From positions 1 to 7,208 of the forward strand of contig CAKOZB010000073.1 of NCBI GenBank assembly GCA_934131055.1: a stretch of DNA of 7,208 nucleotides, given 5' to 3'. The position numbers and the translations under genes are program-made. The notes beneath the pieces were generated by a model that did not search any database, was not told the DNA's origin, and saw only the letters and a program-made list of their open reading frames with translations. This document shows, one piece after another, positions 1 to 5,187 of the stretch (positions within the stretch are counted from its first letter, which is position 1; the number at the start of each line of letters is the position of its first letter). The DNA comes from an uncultured Clostridia bacterium (lineage in GTDB: Bacteria > Bacillota > Clostridia > TANB77 > CAG-508).

Positions 1-2
1 AT

Positions 3-68
3 ACGAAAGATTTAAAAGAAGAAGGTAATATTTTATATATACCAATATATATGACCGATTTGTTATAA
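3..68 (+). CDS. C-terminal tail of an unidentified upstream protein (partial)
   Basis: One frame is open from the window edge to a TAA at 66-68, giving 21 residues that end in IYMTDLL. It is followed 26 bases later by a strong terminator, which is what the end of a real gene should look like. The tail is too short to assign a family, and the other two forward frames stop earlier or lack this context. The call rests on position and the terminator, not on recognised sequence. Confidence 0.35.
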   Translation, partial: TKDLKEEGNILYIPIYMTDLL

Positions 69-94
69 TTTAGAAGCTTTTTACACAAAATACT

Positions 95-125
95 ATAAAA
101 CCGCTTGAATAGCGGTTTTATTTTT
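95..125 (+). terminator. Intrinsic terminator of the upstream gene
   Basis: An 11-bp perfect stem (95-105 paired with 111-121, core ACCGCT/AGCGGT) with a 5-nt TGAAT loop runs straight into a T tract (to 125). It ends the transcript entering from the left and isolates the next gene. Confidence 0.85.
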
Positions 126-144
126 GCAAAAATCTGTATTGTAC

Positions 145-197
145 ACTATACAAAAATGATTAAATACTGAATTTTGTTCACTAGACTATACAAAAAT
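145..197 (+). repeat. Pair of 13-bp direct repeats, 40-bp period
   Basis: ACTATACAAAAAT occurs at 145-157 and again at 185-197, exactly 40 bp apart, with partly similar flanks. The stretch from 126 to 436 holds no gene that I can support. The repeats could be protein-binding sites spaced by about four helical turns, or the debris of an old duplication. Confidence 0.4.
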
Positions 198-374
198 AAT
201 AAAACAGCGGAAGTTAGCATTAATTTTTAATAGTTTGCTCTTTTATAAATTAATATTACAGTAGAATTTTGTCGAACGAATTTTCTTGATTTTTCCGCTA
301 AAAGATAATATAATTTTACTAAATTTTAAAATAGATTATTTCAAAAAGATTTTGTTGTTAAATTTTATTCAAAA

Positions 375-390
375 ATTCACTATAGTGAAT
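375..390. promoter_or_regulatory. 16-bp perfect palindrome, operator-like
   Basis: ATTCACTATAGTGAAT is a perfect inverted repeat about 50 bp upstream of the -35 box of the next gene. Its size and symmetry fit a dimeric repressor or activator site, but the binding protein is unknown and no second copy was found. Confidence 0.35.
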
Positions 391-436
391 AGCTTTAATT
401 CTTAAATAATACCAATAAGTATATTTATAAAAAATA

Positions 437-465
437 TTGACCTATAAGTTAAATAATTGTATAAT
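437..465 (+). promoter_or_regulatory. Sigma-A-type promoter for the Rpn-like gene
   Basis: TTGACC (437-442), a 17-bp spacer and a consensus TATAAT (460-465) form an excellent housekeeping promoter. The ribosome binding site AGGAGG begins at 467, only one base after the -10 box, so a normal start site at about 471-473 would lie at the end of the ribosome binding site. Either the mRNA is nearly leaderless or another promoter is used. Confidence 0.6.
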
Positions 466-479
466 TAGGAGGAAGATTG

Positions 480-1601
480 ATGGAAGAAGAGAAAATGTTG
501 GTTCCATCTGGATTAAAAACAGTAGATGGAAAAGATATTATGTGCTATACCGGAGCATTTTACCTAAAAAACGAAGAAAAAATCAAACGAATAATAAAAA
601 AATGCGAAGAAATTTTAGATGCAGAAAGTGAAGATATTAAAAAAATACAGAAAAATATTACTATAAAAGAAGATAGTGAAAAGTATAATTTGGATATACA
701 TATAAATAAAAAACATGACAAATTATTTAAAGAGCTACTGTCTGATAAAAAGGAAGCTGTTAAATTTATAAATCATTATTTACACTTAAATTTATTAGAT
801 GATGAGATAGAAAAATATGAGAAAGAGTTTAGAACAGAAGAATTTAGAAATATAGAAGCAGATGTTGTGTATAAGGTAAAGAACAAAAATGTTTTTATAT
901 TAATAGAACATCAATCAAGTTTAGATTTAAAGATGGCATATAGGATATTGCGTTATAAAAATGCTATAATAGAGTCTGCAATAAATAAGAGAAGATTAAA
1001 AGAAAAAAACTATAAAATTCCAAAAGTAATACCGATAGTGTTATATACTGGAAAAAGAAAATGGCAAAAATTATCAATAGAAGATATTGAAGAGAAAATA
1101 GAAGGATATGAAGAAATTAAACTAGGATACGATTTAGTGGATACTAATGAGTTTACTAAACAGCAATTGTTAGAAGATAATTTGATAACATCTAAAGCTA
1201 TGTTAATTGAAAAGTCACAAAATAAAGAAGAGCTATACCAAAACATTGAGGATATAATAAGTTGTAAAAATAAAATGGAAGATTTTGAATATGAACAATT
1301 AGAAAAAATAGTAAAATATGAATTGATGGGAACTGAAGATAAAGAAATAATAAGTAGATTTATAGAAAAGATAAAAAATAGAGAGGAGAGCGAAAATATT
1401 ATGATGAATGCAGCGAGAATAATAAACAAGGAGATAAGAAAACAAAGAAGAGAGGGAAGAGAAGAGGGAAGAGAAGAAGGTAAGAAGGAGGGAATTGCAG
1501 AAGGCATGATTTTTGTTGCTAAAAAACTAAAAGGAAAAATGCATATAAAAGATATAAGTCAAATAACTGGATTAAGTGAAAAAGAGATTGAAAAGTTATA
1601 A
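480..1601 (+). CDS. Rpn family recombination-promoting nuclease / putative transposase (PD-(D/E)XK)
   Basis: This 373-residue protein has the layout of the Rpn/YhgA-like (transposase_31) family. These are PD-(D/E)XK-fold DNA endonucleases linked to RecA-independent recombination, and despite the name are not proven classical transposases. After a charged N-terminus, the HDKLFKELL segment (79-87) opens the nuclease domain. The catalytic core is D128 (IEADVVY) followed by I-E143-H-Q145 (LIEHQSS), typical of this family, where Gln replaces the canonical Lys. The C-terminus carries (R/K)-E-E-G repeats and a helical end (ITGLSEKEIEKL), both common in the family. ATG 480 is preferred over the in-frame TTG 477 because AGGAGG (467-472) lies 7 bases upstream of it. 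The gene is a single transcription unit between two terminators. Whether it has any tie to the DGR is unknown. Confidence 0.8.
   Translation: MEEEKMLVPSGLKTVDGKDIMCYTGAFYLKNEEKIKRIIKKCEEILDAESEDIKKIQKNITIKEDSEKYNLDIHINKKHDKLFKELLSDKKEAVKFINHYLHLNLLDDEIEKYEKEFRTEEFRNIEADVVYKVKNKNVFILIEHQSSLDLKMAYRILRYKNAIIESAINKRRLKEKNYKIPKVIPIVLYTGKRKWQKLSIEDIEEKIEGYEEIKLGYDLVDTNEFTKQQLLEDNLITSKAMLIEKSQNKEELYQNIEDIISCKNKMEDFEYEQLEKIVKYELMGTEDKEIISRFIEKIKNREESENIMMNAARIINKEIRKQRREGREEGREEGKKEGIAEGMIFVAKKLKGKMHIKDISQITGLSEKEIEKL
1458..1493 (+). repeat. In-gene 12-bp repeats encoding REEG/KKEG
   Basis: Three consecutive 12-bp units encode R-E-E-G, R-E-E-G and K-K-E-G, with a related unit just before them. This purine-only, highly charged helix is typical of Rpn-like proteins and may expand or contract by replication slippage in steps of four residues without changing the frame. 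Confidence 0.6.
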
Positions 1602-1651
1602 GAAAATAGATTATTGTGAAATAGAGATTGTAATTACAATAATATAAAATA

Positions 1652-1685
1652 AAAATAGAGACAATTAGTAATTCGTCTCTATTTT
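1652..1685. terminator. Bidirectional intrinsic terminator between convergent genes
   Basis: AAAATAGAGAC (1652-1662) pairs with GTCTCTATTTT (1675-1685), an 11-bp stem. The loop itself can fold (AATT-AGT-AATT). The A/T-rich ends supply a U tract for both directions, so it can end the Rpn-like gene on + and the XRE gene on -, whose stop codon overlaps it. Confidence 0.8.
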
Positions 1686-2022
1686 AATAGTTTTTATCTA
1701 TATGAATTATTATTTCTTTCAAAATATTTTTGCCTTGTTTGGATAGCTGATTTGTTAGATTTAACAAAGATGAATCTAAGGTTTCTTCTTTAAAGTCTAA
1801 AAGCTCAGCAAATAGTGTATTAGGTGAAACTTGCAAAAAGTTGCAAATGTTAAGAAGTGTTGTAATGCTTCCAATATTTCTGCCATTTTCAATGCTTCTA
1901 AGCAAATCTGTTGAAACATTTATTTGTTCTGCTACATAGTCCTGGGTGTAGCCTTTTTCTTTTCTTACTTTTTTTATATTTTTTCCAAGAACTTTTAATA
2001 TGTCTTCATTATTAACTAACAA
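1684..2022 (-). CDS. XRE-family helix-turn-helix transcriptional regulator
   Basis: The product (112 residues from TTG 2022) starts with a Cro/CI-type helix-turn-helix: LGKNIKKVRKEKGYTQDYVA, then EQINVSTDLLRSIENGRN, then a third and fourth helix ending at VSPNTLFAELL. The remaining 40 or so residues form a helical tail that may be for dimerisation. A longer start at GTG 2031 exists. TTG 2022 is preferred because AGGTGA (2033-2028) lies 5 bases upstream of it and overlaps the GTG. The gene is divergent from the DGR variable-protein gene, with about 245 bp between the two starts, so it could regulate that promoter as well as itself. That role is inferred from position only. Confidence 0.85.
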   Translation of the reverse strand: MLVNNEDILKVLGKNIKKVRKEKGYTQDYVAEQINVSTDLLRSIENGRNIGSITTLLNICNFLQVSPNTLFAELLDFKEETLDSSLLNLTNQLSKQGKNILKEIIIHIDKNY

Positions 2023-2158
2023 AAAAATCACCTACCTTTTAATATGATACCATGATGAAATAAAATAAAAAAGTGAACTAAAATACATAAAATTTTGCAT
2101 AAGCGTATTAAAACATTAATTAAAATATCACAAAAATAAAATTTTATTCAAAAAACTA

Positions 2159-2187
2159 TTGCTTTTTTTGTTTTCTTAATTTAAAAT
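2159..2187 (+). promoter_or_regulatory. Candidate promoter of the DGR target operon
   Basis: TTGCTT (2159-2164), a 17-bp T-rich spacer and TAAAAT (2182-2187) lie 80 bp upstream of the variable-protein start. It would drive the variable protein, MutS-like, Avd and TR unit as one transcript. The remaining intergenic sequence is AT-rich, with GTAGTT at 2196-2201 facing AACTAC further downstream as a loose inverted pair. Confidence 0.45.
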
Positions 2188-2267
2188 CAAATATGTAGTT
2201 AAAATACCAAAAAAAGACATAATAAGTACTAAAACTACAAAAATAATAAAAGGAAGGAAGAAAGAAA

Positions 2268-3795
2268 ATGAAAAAGTCACAAGAGACAAAGTTCAAAACA
2301 CAAAAGCGGAATAACATTAGTGGCACTTGTTGTTACAATAGTTGTTTTGCTAATACTTGCAGCAGTAAGTATTAATTTAGTATTAGGCGACAATGGCATT
2401 GTGAAAAAAGCACAAGAAGCTAGTTCTAATACAAAACTAGCTGGGGTAAAAGATAACCTAGGAATGATAATATTAGAGTACTCAACGTCATTTGAATATA
2501 GTAGTTTAGAAGATTTTTTGAAATCTAAAATACCAAATGAAATAGATTCAGTAACTAATATTGGAGACGGCAAATTAGAAGTAGAAAAGGATGGTTATGT
2601 TGCAACTGTAAATGCAGATGGAACAATAGCTGAATTTGGAAAAACTGGACCAAGACCAGCAGTAAGTGATATAAAGGTTGTTTTAAATAGCAATGGAAGT
2701 GGAGAAAACCAACCAGCAGGAAAAACAGATGAAGGAACACCACTATATATTACATTTACACATTCAATAGAAGGAGGAACAACAACAGTAAGTCCTTCAA
2801 TACCATTTAAAGTAACAGCAAATGGAACATATAATTTTACAGTAACAGGAACAGTAAATGGAGAAACAAGTACAAAAGCTGTAAGTGTAACAGTAAACCA
2901 ATATTCTTCAAAATATAAAATCGGAGATTACGTAAATTATACGTATGATACAGCAAGTAATTATGTATTAACATCAGCAACATGTGGGTCAAGTAGTAAC
3001 CCAACAGATGGAATACCACAAACAAGCGGATTAAAGTGGAGAATATTAAATATAGATGAAGCAAACGGAACAGTAGACTTAATAAGTGAAAATCCAACAG
3101 GAACAAGTGTATATTTTGGTAATATATTAGGATATAACAATGGACCATATTTAATGAATGAAATTTGTAAAGCGCAATATAGTAATAAGAGTCTAGGAGT
3201 AAATGCACGTAGTATAAATCTATTAGACATGGAAAAGCACTTAACAGCGGCAGGAATAGCAGCAAGAAATGGATATACGAACGGAGTACAACAATATGGA
3301 ACAACAAAAACATATACAAGTAACACAAAATATCCAAGCTTATATGCAGGACAAAAGGGAGCAGGAGTGGATGTAACAGAGGAAAACGCAAGTTCAATAT
3401 TGCAAGACCACACAAAAGGAAATGATCCATATGGTGAGAGCAAGCCAATAGCAGAAACAGAGCCAACAAATGATAGTACATATGGAACAGGAAATCCATT
3501 AACAGTAACACAAACATATTACAATATACCAATAAGTACAGCAAATTATGGAGATGCAGCAAGTGTATTAAGCAATTCAAACTACTATTGGGTGGCTGCG
3601 CGCTGTGTCGGTACTGGCTCAGACGTTGCTGACTTCGGTTTGCGCCTTGCTGGCGCTAATACTGACGGTAATAACGTGTTCTACTCGAACGGCGACACTG
3701 GCAGCTATTACTATCGTCTTCGCCCCGTAGTTTCTCTATCATCTAGTATCTTGAGCGATGCAAAAGATGCAAGTGGAGCATGGAATTTGAAATAG
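2268..3795 (+). CDS. DGR variable (target) protein, pilin-like surface protein with C-terminal C-type-lectin-like fold; N-terminal frame break
   Basis: With one base skipped near 2307 the product is 508 residues. It has a basic leader (MKKSQETKFKTQK), a prepilin-like hydrophobic segment (GITLVALVVTIVVLLIL, about 14-30, extending to 38), GDNGIVKKAQEA, and a beta-rich Ig-like stretch (about 110-205). A globular region then ends in the variable repeat (441-489, WVAAR...RLRPVV) and a 19-residue tail. DGR targets commonly place the VR in such a C-type-lectin-like end, and the N-terminus suggests surface display. ATG 2268 has AGGAAGG (2251-2257) at good spacing, but its frame ends after 35 codons at TAA 2373. 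The main frame has no ATG, GTG or TTG before GTG 2320, which lies inside the membrane segment and has no ribosome binding site. So translation needs a frameshift, or the 5' end carries an indel. The body uses A-ending codons, while the VR is GC-rich. Confidence 0.85.
2307..2307 (+). other. Frame break in the variable-protein leader (extra C before GGA)
   Basis: Reading from ATG 2268 gives ...K-T-Q-K then CGG-AAT (R-N). Skipping C2307 gives K-T-Q-K-G-I-T-L-V-A-L, the expected leader and membrane segment. The exact position is not forced: removing one A from the A5 run after the ATG (2271-2275) would also link an ATG to the main frame, through a different basic leader. I favour 2307 because the resulting leader avoids two CAC codons and matches the usual leader style. 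Confidence 0.6.
3588..3735 (+). repeat. DGR variable repeat (VR)
   Basis: These 148 bp match the template repeat at 4716-4863 with a constant offset of 1128 and no gaps. There are 24 mismatches, every one at a TR adenine; the other 102 positions are identical. They change 18 of 49 codons, mostly AAY in the TR, and create no stop. Identity ends sharply on the left (3587 A against T). The VR encodes residues 441-489 of the target protein, the surface expected to bind ligand. Confidence 0.97.
3714..3735 (+). other. Candidate IMH (initiation of mutagenic homing) at the VR 3' end
   Basis: The last 22 bases of the VR contain a GC-rich stretch (TCGTCTTCGCCCCGT, 3714-3728) that has no adenine in the TR copy and is unchanged. 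This matches the position and composition of the IMH in characterised DGRs, where cDNA integration is thought to begin. The TR counterpart (IMH*-like) is 4842-4863. The two differ only at 3731 (T) against 4859 (A). Confidence 0.6.
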
Positions 3796-3819
3796 AAGAA
3801 ACTAGAATGAAAAAACAAT

Positions 3820-3849
3820 GAGCTAGGGAGGCCTCTGGTCTCCCAGCTC
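3820..3849 (+). other. GC-rich hairpin downstream of the VR
   Basis: GAGCT-(A)-GGGAGGCC pairs with GGTCTCCCAGCTC around a TCT loop: 13 pairs, one bulged A and one G-T pair. It begins 25 bp after the target stop codon and 84 bp after the VR. No T tract follows, so it is a poor terminator. DGRs often have a DNA hairpin just downstream of the VR that raises retrohoming efficiency, and this is the best candidate here. It also sits 5 bases before the next gene's ribosome binding site and could affect its translation. Confidence 0.6.
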
Positions 3850-3868
3850 TGCATAAGGAGTGTTTATC

Positions 3869-4315
3869 ATAAGCATAATAACTATAATAAAAGAAGTAAA
3901 GAAGGTACATCCAGAAGATATAACCATGGTAAAGGTAGGAAACTTTTACAGGGTATATGGAAAAGATGCATACATTATAGCGTATTTATTCAAATACAAA
4001 ATCTCGGAGGAAAATGATATCATGGTATCAGGTTTTCCCACGAGTTCAATAAAAAAAATAGAAGCCAGACTTGAGAATAAAAAAATAAATTACATAGTTT
4101 TAGACAGAAAAGATAATTATGCTGTAAATGAAAGAACAGATTTTAAAAATTTAAATACATATCAAAAACACTTCAATCTGTCTAAAACGTATGTAAGCAA
4201 TGTAAGAAGAATAGAAAACATAAACGAGTATTTGCTAAGCTTGGCAAGCAAAGAAGAACTAAAAATTTTATTAAAGGATATAGAAGAGTGCATAGATGCA
4301 ACAAGAAAAGTTTAA
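3869..4315 (+). CDS. DGR accessory protein, MutS domain-I-like (MSL), + strand copy
   Basis: This is a 148-residue protein whose first ~85 residues resemble the mismatch-recognition domain I of MutS: VGNFYRVYGKDA (23-34) corresponds to the MutS GDFYELFxDDA segment, and VSGFPTSSIKKIEARL to the AGIPYHAVxxYxxxL segment. The Phe of the MutS F-x-E motif is kept (F26), but the Glu is Arg (R28). A free-standing MutS-like protein is a reported DGR accessory type; it has no ATPase or clamp domains. The start is uncertain. AAGGAG (3855-3860) is exactly 8 bases before ATA 3869, whereas GTG 3860 overlaps that site and ATG 3926 would cut off the conserved segment before VKVGNFY. The gene overlaps avd by 20 bp, so the two are probably translationally coupled. 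Its second half is helical and unassigned. A paralogue lies at 6117-6575. Confidence 0.75.
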   Translation: MSIITIIKEVKKVHPEDITMVKVGNFYRVYGKDAYIIAYLFKYKISEENDIMVSGFPTSSIKKIEARLENKKINYIVLDRKDNYAVNERTDFKNLNTYQKHFNLSKTYVSNVRRIENINEYLLSLASKEELKILLKDIEECIDATRKV

Positions 4316-4652
4316 AGTAATTGGATTTATTAGGGATCTAATAAATAATGTAGATAAAAATTTAGAAAATTTTCCCAAAAAGGATATCGAAATAAAAAAT
4401 AGAATAAGAAATGCAAGCTATGATTTATTGGAGCTTGCTTATGAAGCAAATACAACAGAAGAAATTACAGCTAAAATTTCAATTATAAATAAATGTATAG
4501 CAAAGGCAAAAGTTATAGATTTTCTTGTAAACTTAAGTTACGAAAAGCAAATTATAAATAACAAACGTTATATTAAATTTGGAGAGTCGATAGACGAAAT
4601 AGTAAAATATTTAGTTGGATGGAAAAAATCTATAAAAAATAATAAGGAATAA
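4296..4652 (+). CDS. avd: DGR accessory variability determinant (Avd-like four-helix-bundle protein)
   Basis: This 118-residue, all-helical, basic protein is about the size of known Avd proteins (~125). In characterised DGRs, Avd forms a barrel-shaped pentamer that binds the RT and the TR RNA and is needed for mutagenic cDNA synthesis. Recognisable Avd-like features are NFPKKDIEIKNRIRNASYDLLELAYEA in the first helices, AKAKVIDFLVNLSYEKQIIN in the middle and a C-terminal LVGWKKSIKNN helix. ATG 4296 lies inside the end of the MutS-like gene (20-bp overlap), typical of coupled translation. The gene ends 63 bp before the TR, the classic avd-TR order. No frame damage is seen, unlike the RT and the target. 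Confidence 0.85.
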   Translation: MQQEKFKVIGFIRDLINNVDKNLENFPKKDIEIKNRIRNASYDLLELAYEANTTEEITAKISIINKCIAKAKVIDFLVNLSYEKQIINNKRYIKFGESIDEIVKYLVGWKKSIKNNKE

Positions 4653-4715
4653 TAAAAACTGTAATAAACTTGGGCATGGTTGTCGGTTTGCGGACAGTTT
4701 TTTCTAGTGTTGTGT

Positions 4716-4863
4716 TTGGGTGGCTGCGCGCTATGTCAATACTAACTCAGACAATGCTAACTTCGGTTTGCGCAATGCTAACACTAATACTAACGGTAAT
4801 AACATGTTCAACTCGAACGGCAACACTAACAACAATAACAATCGTCTTCGCCCCGTAGATTCT
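4716..4863 (+). repeat. DGR template repeat (TR)
   Basis: This is the 148-bp donor copy of the VR. It contains 46 adenines, 36 of them in 18 AAY (Asn) codons when read in the VR frame, the codon type DGR templates use to maximise amino-acid choice without stops. All 24 VR differences map to these adenines. Translated in the VR frame it gives WVAARYVNTNSD... ending NRLRPVDS. It is non-coding here: it lacks a plausible start and lies between avd and a terminator. Confidence 0.97.
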
Positions 4864-4874
4864 ATACACTGTGG

Positions 4875-4897
4875 TTATGCAATTATAAATTGCATAA
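4875..4897 (+). other. Perfect 10-bp stem-loop just after the TR
   Basis: TTATGCAATT (4875-4884) and AATTGCATAA (4888-4897) pair perfectly around a 3-nt ATA loop, starting 11 bases after the TR. No T tract follows. In the TR RNA it would sit where the 3' flank needed for cDNA priming lies in the Bordetella phage element, so an RT/Avd recognition role is plausible but inferred. Confidence 0.6.
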
Positions 4898-4927
4898 GAG
4901 ATAATATAGAAACAAACCGTTGTCCGG

Positions 4928-4943
4928 TAGCTTGTAAAAGCTA
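4928..4943 (+). other. Small hairpin with a GNRA-type (GUAA) tetraloop in the TR RNA 3' flank
   Basis: TAGCTT (4928-4933) pairs with AAGCTA (4938-4943) around GTAA, which as RNA is a stable GNRA tetraloop. It lies between the post-TR stem-loop and the terminator and suggests a folded 3' domain. Confidence 0.5.
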
Positions 4944-5018
4944 TAAATGTAAAAATAGATAAATATTTTGTTAGTAGGGAAAAATCATCGAAAAGAAATT
5001 TATTTTAGCACTATTTTT

Positions 5019-5049
5019 AGAGCAGTAATTTTAGTTACTGCTCTTTTTT
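5019..5049 (+). terminator. Intrinsic terminator of the target/avd/TR transcript
   Basis: AGAGCAGTAA (5019-5028) pairs perfectly with TTACTGCTCT (5035-5044) around a TTTTAG loop and is followed by a T run to 5049. The U tract works only on the + strand. It defines the 3' end of the TR-containing RNA. Confidence 0.9.
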
Positions 5050-5154
5050 ATGGATCAAAATTTTATGATAGAAAAGACAAAATGCAATTTTTAAAAATAA
5101 GGTCAAGCTCGTTTTTTGAGGAAGCCGGAGGATTCCGATTAAGAGCACCGTACC

Positions 5155-5173
5155 GCAATTTGTAAAAAATTGC
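5155..5173. other. Hairpin in the convergent gap before the RT stop
   Basis: GCAATTT (5155-5161) pairs with AAATTGC (5167-5173) around GTAAA, followed on + by a T-rich stretch (ATTTTGCTTTTT). It could be a back-up + strand terminator shielding the RT gene from antisense read-through. On the - strand it has no U tract. Nothing else supportable was found between 5050 and 5187. Confidence 0.35.
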
Positions 5174-5187
5174 ATTTTGCTTTTTAA

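Larger units (their letters stand above)
4653..5049 (+). ncRNA. TR-containing non-coding RNA region of the DGR
   Basis: No gene is supportable between the avd stop and the terminator at 5019-5049. The stretch holds the TR (4716-4863) followed by hairpins at 4875-4897 and 4928-4943. A weak hairpin with a T6 run (TGTC 4681-4684 with GACA 4693-4696, Ts 4698-4703) precedes the TR. The TR RNA and its flanks are the template, and probably the priming scaffold, for the RT-Avd complex. The 5' end is unknown; it could be processed from the operon mRNA. The RT is on the other strand, so it is not on this transcript. Confidence 0.6.

Noticed and set aside
437..631. 64-residue frame overlapping the Rpn start
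   Set aside because: It starts on the -35 box of the promoter and overlaps the well-supported Rpn frame; it is lysine/arginine-rich noise.
1010..1507. 165-residue - strand frame opposite the Rpn-like gene
   Set aside because: It is a Ser/Ile/Leu-rich shadow, including the antisense of the REEG repeats; the sense strand has the family motifs.
480..1601. Rpn-like gene as evidence for an insertion sequence
   Set aside because: No terminal inverted repeats or target-site duplication were seen around it, and the family is a nuclease rather than a proven transposase.
2277..3580. Long - strand open frames opposite the variable-protein gene (for example 2837-3580)
   Set aside because: They are Leu/His-rich shadows caused by the A-ending codons of the sense gene, with no ribosome binding sites and no protein-like composition.
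4670..4962. Two overlapping open frames across the TR (4670-4858 and 4720-4962)
   Set aside because: They are open only because the TR is built from Asn-type codons without stops. The VR-frame one starts inside the TR, neither has a ribosome binding site, and both lie in the non-coding template RNA.
5097..5150. Semi-structured GC-richer stretch (CGGAGGATTCCG and nearby GCTC/GAGC)
   Set aside because: The stems are 4-5 bp and not clearly nested, so I cannot support a riboswitch, attachment site or RNA gene.
4968..5165. Open frame of 65 residues on +
   Set aside because: It reads through the strong terminator at 5019-5049, has no convincing ribosome binding site and matches no family I recognise.
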